A stretch of DNA of 64,000 bases from CAIXQW01 sp046049675 (GTDB lineage: Bacteria; Bacteroidota; Bacteroidia; Chitinophagales; Chitinophagaceae). How positions within the stretch are numbered: position 1 is the stretch's first letter; every line of letters begins with the position of its first letter. The notes below the pieces were generated by a model that was not told where the DNA came from, ran no database searches, and saw only the letters and a program-made list of their open reading frames with translations. Made by a program: the position numbers and the translations under genes. The stretch spans positions 24,302 through 88,301 of the forward strand of contig JBJORA010000056.1 of NCBI GenBank assembly GCA_046049675.1, written 5' to 3'. Below, piece after piece: positions 15,607 to 24,900 of this stretch.

Positions 15607-16154
15607 CTACCTCCACCTCCACACATCATCCACCTTATAACCAATGCCTAAGTGCTGTGCAAGGTCTTTGAGAAGAGCTTTCAAATTGTCGATTTCCACT
15701 ATATCTTTTCTTTCGGCAATATAATGCTTTGCCCTCCCTTTAAAGCTATCAGAATTATAGATGGGATTTCTTGTATTTGGGCAATCTCAGTTGTTAGGAA
15801 TTTGCTTTCGCTAGCATCGTCTTTGGCAATACAATAGTCCTTATTAATTTCCAGTGTGCCTGGCTTATCAAATCTTGCGTGGTAATTTTCTTTGATATAG
15901 TTTTTGTAATGGTTAACATAGTGCCTACTTTCCCAAATTGGGTAAACTAAAAACCACAGTAGCGCCACGCAAAGTAATCCTATTGATATAGTCACGCTTC
16001 CTTTCAGGAAAAAAAGCAACGCGAGGATAATGTAACCTATGGGGGTCATCAATCTGCTTCTGCGTCTTTTCTTTTTAATGCGCTCAGATTGAGAGGCTGC
16101 GAAGAGCTGGTAGCTTAAGTAGTCGTTCTCACCTATAGTGTACGTGATTGTCAT
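15607..16154 (-). pseudogene. YcxB-like membrane protein gene with a frameshift
   Basis: The frame from ATG 16152-16154 gives 151 residues: MTITYTIGENDYLSYQLFAA, then two transmembrane helices (about 37-70), and a C-terminal YcxB-like domain, and stops at 15699 after ILPKEKI. If the frame changes in the A-rich run near 15706, translation continues ERKDIVEIDNLKALLKDLAQ and ends KVDDVWRWR at 15607. That tail fits the normal end of a YcxB-like domain. One base appears to be missing, either a real mutation or a sequencing error. The first ~35 codons are duplicated at 17398-17505. Confidence 0.72.
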
Positions 16155-16230
16155 GGTATAGGAAATGTGATAGTATTGTATAGATTAAGCAAGCTTAGCG
16201 TTTAAAATCGTTGCATTAGGAAGATTACAA

Positions 16231-17505
16231 TCACTGCCGCTTGTTTACAACTGCTGTTCTATTTTTGATTCTTTTAACTGTGTTGTTTGGATATTGTACA
16301 TAGATATTGCTAAGTGTTATTTTGTCCCAATTCTGCAAACTTCTTAATCTTGTGTGTAACTCTACTGTGCCATACTGCCAATTTACTTTATAGGTCTCAC
16401 TGTAGTTGCTAGAAGTTATTGTATAGTCGTAACTTAAGATTGTATACTTCAAGTATTCGTCGGAGTGATATTTATCCAAGTAGTAAGCCGCTTGAGGTAT
16501 GAGATCGCGTGAGGTGCGGTAGCTTATAGTATCTTCTGCTGAGTTATTGAAGTAGACAGTTGGCTCAGGCAGGTCTATTACTTCAAAAAGTTGGTTAAGC
16601 AATAGATTTTCCTTGTCATTTCCCTTGGCAGAGTAGACGTTTAGCCACCTTCTGCCCCAACCAGACTTTGGATTTACAACAAAATAGTTTCCTTCTTTAC
16701 GAACTTCGGCATCTTCTACCTGCAGATAAATGCTGTCATTAGATAAATTGCCTACATAGATTTTATTGTCATAATCCTTATAGAGGTAGTTTCGTTCAAC
16801 ATTTACCATTATTCCTTTTTTAGGGATGTCGACATATTTTGGTTCAGTTTTCGCTATACATGCAATCATTTGTTGATGGAGCTTTGACTTGTCGGCGAAT
16901 GCTTTCATTTTTTGTTCTTCGGGCATCTGCGATGTACCCGACAAGCCATTAAAAAGACTGTTGTAATCATCCATAGCATTTATAAAATCGCTAAGCGCGA
17001 AACTCATAAAGCGCCCTCTCGCGTATCTAAATTTTATAGAGTCACCAACTACTGGCAGTTCTGATTCAAAAGCAGCGCCATATCCAATTAATTCATAATT
17101 GTCGATTACATAATTACTTTTCTTGAAGAAAACTATTTCTGTTTGACCAATTTGATAGTCGGCGTACCTATCTCCAAACCCCGTATTTTCAAATTTGAGT
17201 AGGCTTAAAGTGTCAAAGTCAAGCTTGTTGAGAACATACTTTTCTACCTTTAGGTAAAAGTAATTATTATCGACTTTTACTATTGTTCCTAAAGCACCAT
17301 AGTCAACATTTCGCAGCACACCGCATAAGCCTACATAACTATACTCCGCTTTTGCGCTTGAGAAATTACACAGTAGCAGTGCTAAAAGTATGGGCAACAT
17401 CAATCTGCTTCTGCGTCTTTTCTTTTTAATACGCTCAGATTGAGAGGCTGCAAAGAGCTGGTAGCTTAAGAAGTCGTTCTCGTGTGCTGTGTAAGTGATG
17501 GTCAT
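16231..17505 (-). CDS. Chimera: YcxB-like N-terminus fused to a GldM-C-like secreted protein
   Basis: 424 residues from ATG 17505; the frame is open to 17550. Residues 1-35 (MTITYTAHENDFLSYQLFAA to KKKRRRSRL) nearly equal the start of the YcxB-like gene at 16154. Then comes what looks like an independent start with its own signal peptide, MLPILLALLLCNFSSAKAEY (ATG at 17400). The rest has an unassigned beta-rich half and a C-terminal domain (about 240-420) with the pattern of the GldM/PorM C-terminal domain: YKDYDNKIYVGNL, a YFVVNPKSG strand, FEVIDLPEPTVYF and ITLSNIYVQYPNNTVKRI. The functional product may start at 17400 (389 residues). Its role is unknown. Confidence 0.75.
   Translation of the reverse strand: MTITYTAHENDFLSYQLFAASQSERIKKKRRRSRLMLPILLALLLCNFSSAKAEYSYVGLCGVLRNVDYGALGTIVKVDNNYFYLKVEKYVLNKLDFDTLSLLKFENTGFGDRYADYQIGQTEIVFFKKSNYVIDNYELIGYGAAFESELPVVGDSIKFRYARGRFMSFALSDFINAMDDYNSLFNGLSGTSQMPEEQKMKAFADKSKLHQQMIACIAKTEPKYVDIPKKGIMVNVERNYLYKDYDNKIYVGNLSNDSIYLQVEDAEVRKEGNYFVVNPKSGWGRRWLNVYSAKGNDKENLLLNQLFEVIDLPEPTVYFNNSAEDTISYRTSRDLIPQAAYYLDKYHSDEYLKYTILSYDYTITSSNYSETYKVNWQYGTVELHTRLRSLQNWDKITLSNIYVQYPNNTVKRIKNRTAVVNKRQ
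17398..17505 (-). repeat. Direct repeat of a YcxB gene 5' end (partner 16044-16154)
   Basis: About 108 nt nearly identical to 16044-16154 in the same orientation, ending at the ATG on one side and at the CATCAATCTGCTTCTGCGTC end on the other. Differences are few and concentrated around codons 6-10. The two copies are 1.35 kb apart and bracket the GldM-like gene. Confidence 0.85.
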
Positions 17506-17628
17506 GGTGTAAGAATTTTGCTGCCGTTTTTGCCTTAACTTTTGAATCAATGTGATTGTGGCACTAGGTACATCGAATTTATATCAATCAGGAATTTCTA
17601 GAAACTACATTTTTTTCACAACAATTAT

Positions 17629-17811
17629 CTATAATAACATGGAGCCGCATATACCTCCACCTATCACGAAGTAAATAGCAGCGCCAATAAGTAATTTCTT
17701 TGCATTGTCAGGTCGTGATTTAAGCCGAGCTAAACCAAGTAGCAACATAATTATTGCAGGCAAATGGCAAACAAGGTAAACGATAAGAATTATTATTGCG
17801 TATTCATTCAT
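17629..17811 (-). CDS. 60-residue two-helix membrane protein
   Basis: 60 residues, almost all hydrophobic: a first helix AIIILIVYLVCHLPAIIMLL, a short basic loop (ARLKSRPDNAKK) and a second helix LLIGAAIYFVIGGGI. Both ends probably face the same side of the membrane. It starts 11 nt after the radical SAM gene in the same direction, which supports a real gene in that operon, perhaps a small subunit. Its function cannot be read from the sequence. Confidence 0.6.
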   Translation of the reverse strand: MNEYAIIILIVYLVCHLPAIIMLLLGLARLKSRPDNAKKLLIGAAIYFVIGGGICGSMLL

Positions 17812-17822
17812 TGATTCTTAAA

Positions 17823-19217
17823 TTATATAGTCTGTGTTCGTAGTTTTTCTAAATAATCTTTCTTCTCATCTCGGTAAAAGAGATTCATTGTTTCAAACGG
17901 AATAATTTTATTGTCTTTACTAACGATATGCACGCATGACTTTTTGATGGCTCGTACATCAAAGTTATGTGCATCTATGAATTGCATAATGATAATTCTA
18001 AATAAATTGTCGTATTTAAGGGTAGGCGCTTTGACGAATGGCAGGCAACAAAGCAAACTATGCAGTTTAGACGATGCTTTATCTGTAGATGTGCCAGTAC
18101 TAAAGATTTCAAACATTTTTTGATGCAATGCTTGGTCTTGCTCGTACACTATTGTGTTCTTGCTATTGTCAAGTAAGTCACTGGGGTTAATATATCTTGT
18201 TAGTGGTATTTTATTGCCAGCCAACTTCAATACATAGCCCATCACCAAAGCGTCTGGGTTGCATGGCACTGGAATTAGGTCGTCAGCATTAAATATGCTT
18301 GTTTGCTCTAGTATTTTTCTTCTTACTTCTGTAAGCGTAATTCTATCAGTAGCGTGGTTAAAATTAGTAAGCCGGCCTGCGATTTGCGTAGGTTGAAAGG
18401 TTACACCTCGGACGCATTGTTGGTCTAAGCCAAAATCAACAATCTTCCCAATCTCGTTATCGTTTAAGCCCTTTTGAACGGTAACCACTAATGTTGTTGA
18501 TAGATTGAGTTTATTCAAATGCGCTAATGCTTTTTCGCGAATACTCTTTAGGTTTGCTCCCCGTAGCGACATCAATGCATCCTCTTTAAAGGAATCGAAT
18601 TGTAAATAGATTTCAAAGTCGGGCGAGTAGCTTTTGAGGCGCTTGGCAAATTCAAAATCTTTAGCAATAACGATGCCATTGGTGTTTACCATAATATGCT
18701 TGATGGGCAGCGTCTTTGCGTAATCGAGTATTTCAAAAAAGTCGGGATGCAGCGTGGGTTCGCCACCACTAATTTGAATCACATCTGGTTCTTTTTCGTT
18801 TTCAACAACGAGGTCTAGCATGGTTTTCACTTCCGCTAGGGTACGATGTCTACCATACGTTGGCGAGGAACCTGCATAGCACGTCGGACATGTAAGATTG
18901 CACCTGTCTGTAATTTCGATAATGGTAAGGCACGAATGCTGCTCGTGGTCTGGGCATAAGCCACAATCGTAGGGGCAACCGTAGTGCGTATTCGTGTTGA
19001 ATTTATAAGGAGTTTCAGAAGGCTTGTTGTAATTTCTTAGATTCTCGTAATAGGCAATGTCGTCAGCGATTAACACTTTACTGCGACCATGTTCTGGGCA
19101 TCTTTTTAGCATATAGACCTTATCACCCTCGAAGACGATTTTAGCATCTATTCTCTTTAGACATTCAGGACACAAGCTTAATGTGTAGTCGTAATAAGTA
19201 TAATTTCTAGTAGGCAT
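17823..19217 (-). CDS. Radical SAM enzyme of the Tes/MJ0619-like family
   Basis: 464 residues. An N-terminal metal-binding part has LCPECL (C16, C19) and RCPEHG (C40, H43). An auxiliary cluster segment YGCPYDCGLCPDHEQHSC supplies C81, C85, C88 and C96. The radical SAM motif CNLTCPTC (C106, C110, C113) is followed by ISGGEPTLHPDF (GGEP at 151-154). The C-terminus has PVPCNPDALVMGY and SCVHIVSKDNKIIPF, also typical of this group. Archaeal members join lipid tails to make tetraether lipids; bacterial ones are mostly uncharacterised. The gene overlaps the upstream Lgt-like gene by 11 nt, so the two are translationally coupled and probably act together on lipids. Confidence 0.85.
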   Translation of the reverse strand: MPTRNYTYYDYTLSLCPECLKRIDAKIVFEGDKVYMLKRCPEHGRSKVLIADDIAYYENLRNYNKPSETPYKFNTNTHYGCPYDCGLCPDHEQHSCLTIIEITDRCNLTCPTCYAGSSPTYGRHRTLAEVKTMLDLVVENEKEPDVIQISGGEPTLHPDFFEILDYAKTLPIKHIMVNTNGIVIAKDFEFAKRLKSYSPDFEIYLQFDSFKEDALMSLRGANLKSIREKALAHLNKLNLSTTLVVTVQKGLNDNEIGKIVDFGLDQQCVRGVTFQPTQIAGRLTNFNHATDRITLTEVRRKILEQTSIFNADDLIPVPCNPDALVMGYVLKLAGNKIPLTRYINPSDLLDNSKNTIVYEQDQALHQKMFEIFSTGTSTDKASSKLHSLLCCLPFVKAPTLKYDNLFRIIIMQFIDAHNFDVRAIKKSCVHIVSKDNKIIPFETMNLFYRDEKKDYLEKLRTQTI

Positions 19218-19950
19218 TTGTAAGCATTTTTTTTATTGTTGATGTATAGTAAGCCAGACATGTAATGCATAACCATTGAATACTACTTAGTCCCAAAAAG
19301 TAAAATACATTGGGCTTGATAAATTCAATGATGAAGCGAAACGCAAAGTAGAGTAGCATAAATATTTTGAACTGTAGTCCGTTCTCTCTTTTTGTATAAT
19401 TTGTAATACTTTTTAGAAAAAAGAATAGAAAAGCTAGATAAATTATCTCGTATAGCGTAATTGGGTGCCGTAGTTTGCCGTCACCAAGATTCATTGCTGC
19501 AAAACACTGTGTTTCGCTGCCATAGGTAAATTCCTTAACGCCACTCAAAAAGCAACCAACTCTGCCGATGGCAATTCCTACTATAATTGGAAAAGTAAAA
19601 AGATCGCCAGAAGACTGACGTTCACCAATTATTTTTTTTGAGACCTCAACGCCGAGTAAGCCACCAAATAGGCCTCCCATGATAGACTTGGTATTAAGCA
19701 ACGCAATAATATTTGCAAAATCTAAATCAATAAATGGGCTTTCTAAAAAACCAATAAATCTTGAACCGACAAATGCACCTACTATTGCACCAAGTATTAT
19801 AGATAACCTATTGCGGTCTGAAATGTAATCTGAAGTGTTTTGGCGCAGCCTAGTATAATACCTAAAGGCAATAAAGAATGCCAAATATTCTAGTATCAGA
19901 TGCACATTAACTTTTGTGCCAAGTATTATAGGTTCAAAAGGGATGGTCAA
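19207..19950 (-). CDS. Divergent Lgt-like (prolipoprotein diacylglyceryl transferase fold) membrane protein
   Basis: 247 residues with about seven hydrophobic helices. Lgt landmarks are clear: GRVGCF (129-134, Lgt GRxGNF), RHPITLYE (161-168) and FRFIIEF (204-210). But the Lgt HGG histidine is replaced by Met (SIMGGL, M91) and the Asn of GRxGNF by Cys. A standard lipoprotein-lipidating activity is therefore doubtful; the fold may instead bind phosphatidylglycerol or similar lipids for another reaction. The start codon is TTG at 19950, chosen because the Lgt-type N-terminus begins there and no ATG is available. First gene of an operon with the radical SAM enzyme. Confidence 0.8.
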   Translation of the reverse strand: MTIPFEPIILGTKVNVHLILEYLAFFIAFRYYTRLRQNTSDYISDRNRLSIILGAIVGAFVGSRFIGFLESPFIDLDFANIIALLNTKSIMGGLFGGLLGVEVSKKIIGERQSSGDLFTFPIIVGIAIGRVGCFLSGVKEFTYGSETQCFAAMNLGDGKLRHPITLYEIIYLAFLFFFLKSITNYTKRENGLQFKIFMLLYFAFRFIIEFIKPNVFYFLGLSSIQWLCITCLAYYTSTIKKMLTNAY

Positions 19951-20071
19951 GAGATAGGTGCGTGAGAAGTTGAAGTGTTTAATTATAGCTTAGGCTAGCA
20001 TCTGTGTCTGTTAATCATTTAGCTTAACATCTTGCGTATTCATACTAAAATGCAGAAGCTGCTTAATTGAT

Positions 20072-20104
20072 TTTCAAAAATAATATTTTATGTTGGTCAA
20101 ACCC
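20072..20104 (-). promoter_or_regulatory. Promoter-like element before the Lgt-like operon
   Basis: rc of 20075-20082 is TATTTTTG, matching TAnnTTTG. The surrounding TCAAAAATAATATTTTATG..TTGGTCAAACCC resembles the element shared by genes around 50-61 kb, and it sits 125 nt before the start codon. The rest of 19951-20294 holds nothing I can name. Confidence 0.45.
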
Positions 20105-20294
20105 GCTCGCGAATGTTAAAAGTTAGAGCTCGGTTTTTTCGTTTTATAGATGCAAAGAGTTATCAATACTGCCTTTTTGTTGATGTGCGACAATATCTTT
20201 TGCCGCGCGGTTTAGCTTTCCGATGATTAGCACTAGTAACTCTAGGAGCTGCTTACTATAGCGGTATCTGTTTTAGCAACAATCTGATTTCCCA

Positions 20295-20921
20295 TCAATC
20301 CAGCAAATACACCCGCCACTTCTTTTCACTTAGTTTTTTGCAATCTGTATAACTCAAAGTAGTATCTATTAAATCTAGATTATTATACGCTACGTAATCC
20401 GCGTTGAGTCCAAATAGGAGTGGCTGATAAAAAGCGATTGTATAATTGTTAGGCAATTTTTGATAGTAGTAATCACCTATGCCAACGATACCAGTATTTA
20501 CTTTGCCGATTTGTAGTTTTGTATAAACTTGTTCTAACGAATCAGGGTAGGAGCCTGTTAGCGCATAGTATTTATCGATGCTTTTAATTAGTGGTTCAGC
20601 ATTGCTTATGGCAGTCTTTATGCTCATTTTTCTGAATAAGGGCTGTACATAGATGATGCTAACTACTAGCGACGCAGGTACAACGGTTAAGTAGATAGCT
20701 GCTTTTGAGAATCTTCTCTTTTTGGATTTTGTGAACTGATCAATGCACTCGAATGCAAGCACGATTATGCCCGGGATAAACAGCAGTATACTTAGTAAGC
20801 ATAGCAAAAGAAAGATATCGCCAAAGCCATTTACAATTTCCGCGAGATTTGAGGGGCCAGGCAAAAATGCAATTGATGGTAATACTAGGCAAATTAATAT
20901 GACTGCGACAAGGGTCTTCAA
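20295..20921 (-). CDS. Membrane protein with a small extracytoplasmic domain
   Basis: 208 residues, start codon TTG (MKTLVAVILICLVLPSIAF). About three hydrophobic helices in the first 100 residues (a signal-like N-terminus, GDIFLLLCLLSILLFIPGII and AAIYLTVVPASLVVSIIYVQ), then a soluble ~100-residue part. It begins AEPLIKSIDKYYALTGSYPDS, like the stretch following the helix in pseudopilins and related DUF proteins. The family is not recognised. A monocistronic unit. Confidence 0.65.
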   Translation of the reverse strand: MKTLVAVILICLVLPSIAFLPGPSNLAEIVNGFGDIFLLLCLLSILLFIPGIIVLAFECIDQFTKSKKRRFSKAAIYLTVVPASLVVSIIYVQPLFRKMSIKTAISNAEPLIKSIDKYYALTGSYPDSLEQVYTKLQIGKVNTGIVGIGDYYYQKLPNNYTIAFYQPLLFGLNADYVAYNNLDLIDTTLSYTDCKKLSEKKWRVYLLD

Positions 20922-21105
20922 TTATGGTTTTTTTCTATTACAAAAAATTGTCTTGACGAACTATTGAAGGCTAATACACCTTTACATTTGACAGTAGGGA
21001 CTTGATTTGAAACGTAGACAGAAAACTGTCTTGTAGTTTTCAACGCTGGCAGTATACAGGCTTACTATTGAACTACACTCAAACATACAGCCAAGCCTCC
21101 CACAC

Positions 21106-21636
21106 CTACTTTTCCTTATGCAGCGTATTCATGTCGCCGTCTTTACCTAGTGCTTTCAAATCGGCACCAAGCACTGATAAGGCATTCTCGCCTACACTTA
21201 CAGCAATTACTTCGCCAGTGCCAGGATGGTTGGCGCCAAGTAGTTTTATAATTTGGCCAGCTTTGTCCCAAGTAAATGTACCTACATACTCTTTTTGTAA
21301 AGTTTCCTTCGCGTCACCGTTGGGTTGATCTACTAGTGCCATTACTTTTACGGCGTAGGTCCAATCTTTGTTTAAGGTTAAACGCAAGCGAGCAATACCG
21401 TTATCTTTATTGGCCACCGCACCTACGTAGTTACCTGGCCAGTCTAATGAAGTAGCAGCACAGTCACCAGAAAATACATGGCCGTTTTTTAGTATCGGTT
21501 CTTCGCTAGCTGGGGTTGCGGTAGCTTGTTCTTGCTTTGCAGGTTCGCTAGTTGTTGACGCTTTAGCGTCTGTTTTGTTGTCACAGCTTGTAGCTGCAAT
21601 TGCAATTGTAAATGCTAAAAGTGTGCCTAATTTCAT
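21106..21636 (-). CDS. NlpE-like lipoprotein
   Basis: 176 residues. Lipoprotein signal MKLGTLLAFTIAIAATSC (lipobox ATSC), then a Thr/Ala/Glu-rich linker and a domain from about 65 with LDWPGNYVGAV, GIARLRLTLNKDWTYAVKVM, YVGTFTWDKAGQIIKL and VGENALSVLGAD. This is the layout of the NlpE N-terminal domain (copper resistance/envelope stress lipoprotein). The CxxC metal-binding pair of classical NlpE is not seen in this domain. A TATCTTTG box (rc of 21697-21704) 61 nt upstream is a likely -7 element. Confidence 0.75.
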   Translation of the reverse strand: MKLGTLLAFTIAIAATSCDNKTDAKASTTSEPAKQEQATATPASEEPILKNGHVFSGDCAATSLDWPGNYVGAVANKDNGIARLRLTLNKDWTYAVKVMALVDQPNGDAKETLQKEYVGTFTWDKAGQIIKLLGANHPGTGEVIAVSVGENALSVLGADLKALGKDGDMNTLHKEK

Positions 21637-21965
21637 TGTGCGTAGTCGTTGAATTTTGTAAGTCTGTTTATTTTTTTTGCCTTAATGCAACAGAGCCAAA
21701 GATAGGCTTTTAATATGCATCAAAGCTTTTTCAAAGTTATGTACGAGTGAGTAATGTCGTTGAGGTTTTATTACAATATTAACGATGTCTGCAGATTTGC
21801 CGTGACGCGAAATTTCCCTACAAAGTACTCTGAAGGTAGATTATTTAGGTTGAACTACTTGAAAGTTTTAACCCGTTTCGAATTCGATAAGCTGTAACTT
21901 ATGTGCTGTTTGTCAGCCAATTCTAAATATTAATTCCGCCTTCTACAAACAAGTCATGCACATGT
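21637..21965. other. Intergenic stretch
   Basis: Holds the probable -7 box of the NlpE-like gene (CAAAGATA at 21697-21704, minus strand). I see nothing else here. Confidence 0.5.
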
Positions 21966-24900
21966 TTAATGCCTTACCTCAAACTTTACTGCCTTGTGAT
22001 TTACAATTGCAAAGTATATGCCATTGGCTAGAGCAGATACATCTAACACAACTTCGCGCTGTGATTGCGACTTAATATTTGCTTTTGCTCTCGTGCCAAT
22101 TGAAGTGTAAATACCAAACACAGCTATTGCATCAGTACTCTTGATGCTTACTTGATTACTGCTCGGGTTTGGTAAAATGCTAATGCCTTCTGCTGCGCCA
22201 TTGTTGGCTAGACCCAGTGGAATAAACAAGCTACACGCAGATGTATCTCTACAATCGCCATTGCCTTGTATGATAGCATATTCGCCAGCGGTAGTAGGAG
22301 AGTAGGCGCTACTGATGGCAGTATGAATGATTGTAAGAGGATTGCACTGTATCCATTGGTAAATGCTGCTAGCTGAATTGGCAACTAAGGTATTGCCGTT
22401 AATCGTGTAGCCAGCTGAAGGCGTACTATTTACGGTGATATTAAGTTGCAAAATACTATCGCAGCCTACACCATTTACAAGCGTATCATAATAGGTGCCT
22501 GTACTAGTAAATGTTTGCTGATTATACACCACAGCGTCGCAATTTGACAATGCTAGTGTATTACTGCTTGTAGGCTTTACAGTAAGGCTAAGCGTTACAA
22601 CACTATCACAACCTTGTGAGCTACTGAGCGTATCTACAAAAGTACCGGAGTTGGCATAAGTATTGCCGTTAAAAGTATAGGGGCCGCAATTTACAACGCT
22701 CATGGTTGAAGGTGGTGTGCTTATAATTGTAACCTGATACGTTACATTGCTGTCGCAATTACTTGAACTTGGATACGTAAAACTGTAATTGCCGTTTTGG
22801 CTAATATTAGTACCGTTGATAGACCCAGCGCCACATAAGCTTGTAGGTAAAATAGAATTTACAGCGTTGTTACAAGGATTAAGTTTAAGTACAAAGCAAT
22901 CGTAGCTAGGGCCAGCATTTTGCCAAGCACTGCCCTGGTTTAAGCTGAAGTCTACATTTTTACTAAAAATGCCACAGGCATACAAGTCGTTGTTGCGCGT
23001 GAGAACCATATCATTGATAGGCATATTAGCAGTGCTGCTGTCTATTTCTTTAGCAACAACAAAATTGCCTAAAGAGTCTAGCATTACAAATCCATAGCTG
23101 CTAATGCCGTTAACGTAGAAGGCATTAGTGGTCGACGGGTCGCAATCATATTGGCTAAAAAAGGTCCTGGTAAAAATAATGTTGCGATTTTTGTCCACTG
23201 CAATACGTCTATTGTAGTCTTGTATATTAATTTCATCAGGCGGAAATTCTTTGTGCCAAACATAGCTACCGCTGCCATTCATTTTTATCACAAATTGTGA
23301 ACCTAGTGTTGGTACTATAGTATTAGTGCCTGGATCAATATCTTGAAGGTTACTGGAGCCAGAAAGCATAAAGATATTGTTACTAGAATCAAATGCTACA
23401 TGGCTAATAACGTTGAAGTGATTTGTGATGAATAAATTAGAATTCCAGCCATTCGCAAACACAAATTGTCCATTATTTGTCCATTTGCATAAGTAAGAAG
23501 TTGCAAAGCCCGATTGCGTAGCAAGATTAAACACGCCTGTACCCGCATCAAAATCGATACCCGTAGAACCAGAAGGAATTGTGCCTGAATATACAAGGTC
23601 ATTATTATAATCTATTTCTAAAACATAAGGTGAACCGCCACTTGCCTTTACCCAAATTAAATTGCCTAAGGCATCGTATTTTGCCACAAAGCCATAATTT
23701 GATACAGCGCTTAAGCTAGTGTCAACCGCTGCTGCTGGGTCAAAATCTAATTTAGCGTACGAGCCGCAAGTAAAAATATTGCCGCTATAGTCGCTGGTAA
23801 TTTTATAAAACTGGAAAATGCCCACTGCATAGTTTTCGAAGTTCTTTACAAATACTAAGTTGCCAGCATTATTATACTTGGCGAGAAAGCCATTGGTTCT
23901 GCCAGGTAGCGCAGTTAAAGTAGATAAATTAGTGCTAGGGTCTACATCTACCGTTCCTGTATATCTGCCTACAATAAATTGATTGCCAGATGCATCAACA
24001 TGCATATCATCGATTTTCAAATGCTCAAAATGCAAGCTGTAAACATAGTTGCCATTTGCATCTAATTTTTGGATAAAGGAATTTGCTGTTGCTGCATCAC
24101 CCTTGACGTCTACATTAGCACTTGGGTCTAAGTCTGTACTATAAGAAAAAGTGCCGCTGCTATATGCATTGCCTAAACTATCTGTGCCCATAAATTTTAC
24201 ATTTTCTATTGGGGCAACTTCAGCAGCCACAAAACCATTTACTGGTAAGTTATTGCCCAAGTAATTTACCTTGCCTGTTCTGTATCCAAGGAAACTGCCA
24301 TTGGTGCGATCGGCCGCTGCGGCTCCAGCAGCATAAGCATTTGCGCCGCTTCTGCATAGTGCGTTAATACTACCATCATAAACTGCATTACCGTCACTTA
24401 AAAAGGGCGTTAACCTGCCTGCCCAGTCGTAAGTACCAGAGGCCGAATAGTAGGCTACAAAGCCACCTGAGTAAGTCAAAACATTATTAGCACTACCTGG
24501 GTTAAAATCTGTGCCTAGTTCGTAATGGCCACCCACAACAATTTTATTGCCTGGCATGGTTATTACATCTTTAGCCTCTGTGTTTAGTGTATTGCCAATG
24601 CGAAAGCCAAAGGTTAAGGTACCAGTAGAAGCATACTTTGCTACAAATGCATCTTTGTTACCATTAGAAGTAAGATTTGTAGTGGTAAGAAGTGATGGAT
24701 CTACATCGATTGTGCCTTCAAAGGTGCCAACAACAATGGTATTATTTAAACTATCTATGGTAATACCTGATACATTTTCGTTGTTAGTGCCTTCTATCGT
24801 AAAGTGGCTAATGAAGTCGCCAGTACTATCAAGTTTTACCACAAAAGCATCGGCGCCACCAACTGCATTACCGCCAATTAATCCTGGACCGTAATCAAAG

